Under the pieces are notes generated by a model. The model was not told the DNA's origin. It saw only the letters and a program-made list of their open reading frames with translations, and did not search any database. This document shows positions 61,186 through 64,000 of a stretch of DNA of 64,000 nucleotides, piece by piece. The stretch is taken from assembly GCF_933775445.1 (NCBI RefSeq), contig NW_026089464.1, forward strand, positions 434,001 to 498,000, written 5' to 3'. This DNA comes from Argentina anserina. Taxonomy: Eukaryota; Streptophyta; Magnoliopsida; Rosales; Rosaceae. The translations under genes and the position numbers were made by a program. How positions within the stretch are numbered: position 1 is the stretch's first letter; the number at the start of each line of letters is the position of its first letter.

Positions 61186-64000
61186 ATGCGAGTTTCTATT
61201 GAATTTGAGAGTTTTGCAAGTGTGGGAGTGTGTTTCTTTCAATCTGAGTATCTTTACATCGTTTGCGTATCTTTACTATTCCAATTGTGTATCTTTTCAT
61301 TTCTCGTTTGAGTATCTTTCTGTAAGGCTTCTGATGCGAGTTTCTATTGTATTTGAGAGTTTTGCAAGTGTGGGAGTGTGTTTCTTTCAAACTGAGTTTC
61401 TTTACATCGTTTGCGTATCTTTACTATTCCAATTGTGTATCTTTACATCGTTTGCGTATCTTTACTATTCCAATTGTGGATCTTTTCATTTCTTGTTTGA
61501 GTATCTTTCTGTCAGGCTTTCTGATGCGAGTTTCTATTGTATTTGAGAGTTTTGCAAGTGTGGGAGTGTGTTTCTTTCAAACTGAGTATCTTTACATCGT
61601 TTGCGTATCTTTACTATTCCAATTGTGTATCTTTACATCGTTTGCGTATCTTTACTATTCCAATTGTGTATCTTTTCATTTCTTGTTTGAGTATCTTTCT
61701 GTAAGGCTTTCTGATGCGAGTTTCTATTGTATTGGAGAGTTTTGCAAGTGTGGGAGTGTGTTTCTTTTAAACTGAGTATCTTTACATCGTTTGCGTATCT
61801 TTACTATTCCAATTTTGTATCTTTTCATTTCTCGTTTGAGTATCTTTGTGTAAGGCTTCTGATGCGAGTTTCTATTGTATTTGAGAGTTTTGCAAGTGTG
61901 GGAGTGTGTTTCTTTCAAACTGAGTATCTTTACATCGTTTGCGTATCTTTACTATTCCAATTGTGTATCTTTACATCGTTTGCGTATCTTTACTATTCCA
62001 ATTGTGTATCTTTTCATTTCTCGTTTGAGTATCTTTCTGTAAGGCTTTCCGATGCGAGTTTCTATTGAATTTGAGAGTTGTGCAAGTGTGGGAGTGTGTT
62101 TCCTTCAAACTGAGTATCTTTACATCGTTTGCGTATCTTTACTATTCCAATTGTGTATCTTTACATCGTTTGCGTATCTTTACTATTCCAATTGTGTATC
62201 TTTTCATTTCTTGTTTGAGTATCTTTCTGTAAGGCTTTCTGATGCGAGTTTCTATTGTATTTGAGAGTTTTGCAAGTGTGGGAGTGTGTTTCTTTCAAAC
62301 TGAGTATCTTTACATCGTTTGCGTATCTTTACTATTCCAATTGTGTATCTTTTCATTTCTCGTTTGAGTATCTTTGTGTAAGGCTTCTGATGCGAGTTTC
62401 TATTGTATTTGAGAGTTTTGCAAGTGTGGGAGTGTGTTTCTTTCAAACTGAGTATCTTTACATCGTTTGCGTATCTTTACTATTCCAATTGTGTATCTTT
62501 ACATCGTTTGCGTATCTTTACTATTCCTATTGTGTATCTTTTCATTTCTCGTTTGAGTATCTTTCTGTAAGGCTTTCTGATGCGAGTTTCTATTGAATTT
62601 GAGAGTTTTGCAAGTGTGGGAGTGTGTTTCCTTCAAACTGAGTATCTTTACATCGTTTGCGTATGTTTACTATTCCAATTGTGTATCTTTACATCGTTTG
62701 CGTATCTTTACTATTCCAATTGTGTATCTTTTCATTTCTCGTTTAAGTATCTTTCTGTAAGGCTTCTGATGCGAGTTTCTATTGTATTTGAGAGTTTTGC
62801 AAGTGTGGGAGTGTGTTTCTTTCAAACTGAGTATCTTTACATCGTTTGCGTATCTTTACTATTCCAATTGTGTATCTTTTCATTTCTTGTTTGAGTATCT
62901 TTCTGTAAGGCTTTCTGATGCGAGTTTCTATTGTATTTGAGAGTTTTGCAAGTGTGGGAGTGTGTTTCGTTCAATCTGAGTATCTTTACATCGTTTGCGT
63001 ATCTTTACTATTCCAATTGTGTATCTTTACATCGTTTGCGTATCTTTACTATTCCAATTGTGTATCTTTTCATTTCTTGTTTGAGTATCTTTCTGTAAGG
63101 CTTTCTGATGCGAGTTTCTATTGAATTTGAGAGTTTTGCAACTGTGGGAGTGTGTTTCTTTCAAACTGAGTATCTTTACATCGTTTGCGTATCTTTACTA
63201 TTCCAATTGTGTATCTTTACATCGTTTGCGTATCTTTACTATTCCAATTGTGTATCTTTTCATTTCTCGTTTGAGTATCTTTCTGTAAGGCTTTCTGATG
63301 CGAGTTTCTATTGAATTTGAGAGTTGTGCAAGTGTGGGAGTGTGTTTCCTTCAAACTGAGTATCTTTACATCGTTTGCGTATGTTTACTATTCCAATTGT
63401 GTATCTTTACATCGTTTGCGTATCTTTACTATTCCAATTGTGTATCTTTTCATTTCTCGTTTAAGTATCTTTCTGTAAGGCTTCTGATGCGAGTTTCTAT
63501 TGTATTTGAGAGTTTTGCAAGTGTGGGAGTGTGTTTCTTTCAAACTGAGTATCTTTACATCGTTTGCGTATCTTTACTATTCCAATTGTGTATCTTTTCA
63601 TTTCTTGTTTGAGTATCTTTCTGTAAGGCTTTCTGATGCGAGTTTCTATTGTATTTGAGAGTTTTGCAAGTGTGGGAGTGTGTTTCTTTCAATCTGAGTA
63701 TCTTTACATCGTTTGCGTATCTTTACTATTCCAATTGTGTATCTTTACATCGTTTGCGTATCTTTACTATTCCAATTGTGTATCTTTTCATTTCACGTTT
63801 GAGTATCTTTCTGTAAGGCTTTCTGATGCGAGTTTCTATTGAATTTGAGAGTTTTGCAACTGTGGGAGTGTGTTTCTTTCAAACTGAGTATCTTTACATC
63901 GTTTGCGTATCTTTACTATTCCAATTGTGTATCTTTACATCGTTTGCGTATCTTTACTATTCCAATTGTGTATCTTTTCATTTCACGTTTGAGTATCTTT
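61186..64000 (+). repeat. Higher-order repeat block C6, partial
   Basis: This is a copy of 55275-58089 at a 5,911-bp offset, including ctgtcaggc (61511), attggagag and the hybrid unit (63298). Differences include aaggcttt at 62230 (aagtcttt in C4), gtttcgttc at 62966 and a second cacgtttgag at the very end. It continues beyond the window. Confidence 0.88.

Larger units (their letters stand above)
2416..64000 (+). repeat. Complex satellite array with 148 + n x 41 bp units
   Basis: The array is continuous to the right edge. Each unit has a 65-bp core (ctgatgcgag...caaactga), a 19-bp module (gtatctttacatcgtttgc), a 22-bp module (gtatctttac then tattccaattgt), a 23-bp module (gtatcttttc then atttctcgtttga) and a 19-bp module (gtatctttctgtaaggctt). 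The 19+22 pair is present one to four times, and the linker may have one extra T, giving 148/149, 189/190, 230/231 and 271/272 bp units. In 47211-52339 I count 29 units averaging 177 bp, so the whole window has roughly 340-350. The 148-bp unit is 65% A+T with T far above A on this strand. No gene, tRNA, rRNA or second mobile element interrupts it. The family is not one I recognise. A centromeric, pericentromeric or heterochromatic-knob location is plausible but unproven. Confidence 0.97.
32100..64000 (+). repeat. Satellite variant domain C
   Basis: Diagnostic variants are tttccgatgcg (first at about 32104), gagttgtgcaag with gtttccttc, ttttgcaactgtg, gtatctttgtgtaagg, gtttaagtatc, caattgtggatc and tttcacgtttg. 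Each appears at fixed places within higher-order repeats. Variants of domains A and B are essentially absent. The domain runs off the window. Confidence 0.8.

Noticed and set aside
4488..62446. A recurrent minus-strand 64-codon frame starting MKETHSHTCKTLK, found many dozens of times.
   Set aside because: It is the reverse complement of a 148-bp unit followed by the next core. It appears only where unit length allows and shows no sign of selection as a protein.
2421..64000. CRISPR array.
   Set aside because: The repeats are contiguous and variable in length with no unique spacers, and the sequence context is a eukaryotic satellite with an LTR.
2421..64000. A CENP-B-box-like motif as evidence for a centromere.
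   Set aside because: I could not find a convincing match to the conserved bases of that box in the unit, so centromere identity is left open.

Overview
This window holds no recognisable protein-coding or RNA gene. It is almost entirely one eukaryotic satellite-DNA array, very probably from a flowering plant. The array is broken once, near the left edge, by a 2,194-bp insertion with the hallmarks of a long terminal repeat (LTR) from a plant LTR retrotransposon. The plant assignment rests on the character of the LTR (long LTR, TG...CA ends, 5-bp target duplication, plant Ty3/gypsy-like composition). I do not recognise the satellite itself and cannot name a species.

Layout. Positions 1-221 are satellite. 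Positions 222-2415 are the solo-LTR-like insertion, flanked by the 5-bp duplication TCTGT (217-221 and 2416-2420). Positions 2416-64000 are uninterrupted satellite running off the right edge.

Satellite structure. The basic unit is 148 bp. It consists of a 65-bp segment (starting ctgatgcgag, ending caaactga) followed by four modules of 19, 22, 23 and 19 bp that all begin gtatcttt. The 19+22 pair (41 bp) occurs 1 to 4 times per unit, and an optional extra T sits in the ggctt(t)ctg linker, so unit lengths are quantised at about 148/149, 189/190, 230/231 and 271/272 bp. Mean unit length in a fully counted stretch (47211-52339, 29 units) is 177 bp, which implies roughly 340-350 units in the window. 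The plus strand is strikingly T-rich: the 148-bp unit has 69 T, 27 A, 30 G and 22 C.

Large-scale organisation. Units are grouped into higher-order repeats made by successive segmental duplications. These include offsets of 1,434 bp (4.3-6.6 kb), 3,032 bp (6.6-12.3 kb), 1,622 and 3,056 bp (21.4-27 kb), 1,245 bp (35-37.5 kb), 718 bp (37.5-38.9 kb), 1,960 bp (40.1-44.6 kb) and a 2.2-3.65 kb family tiling 47.2-64 kb. Copies differ by only a few bases and share private variants, so they are recent. Three regional variant domains (about 2.4-16.5, 16.5-32 and 32-64 kb) carry different diagnostic variants, as expected for local homogenisation by unequal exchange. Several junctions where blocks of different length diverge lie inside the gtatcttt modules, suggesting these modules are the exchange points.

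The many apparent open reading frames (up to 275 codons) are a by-product of the repeat: the 41-bp subrepeat has no stop in any plus-strand frame, and 148+41=189 is divisible by three. I do not annotate any of them as genes.
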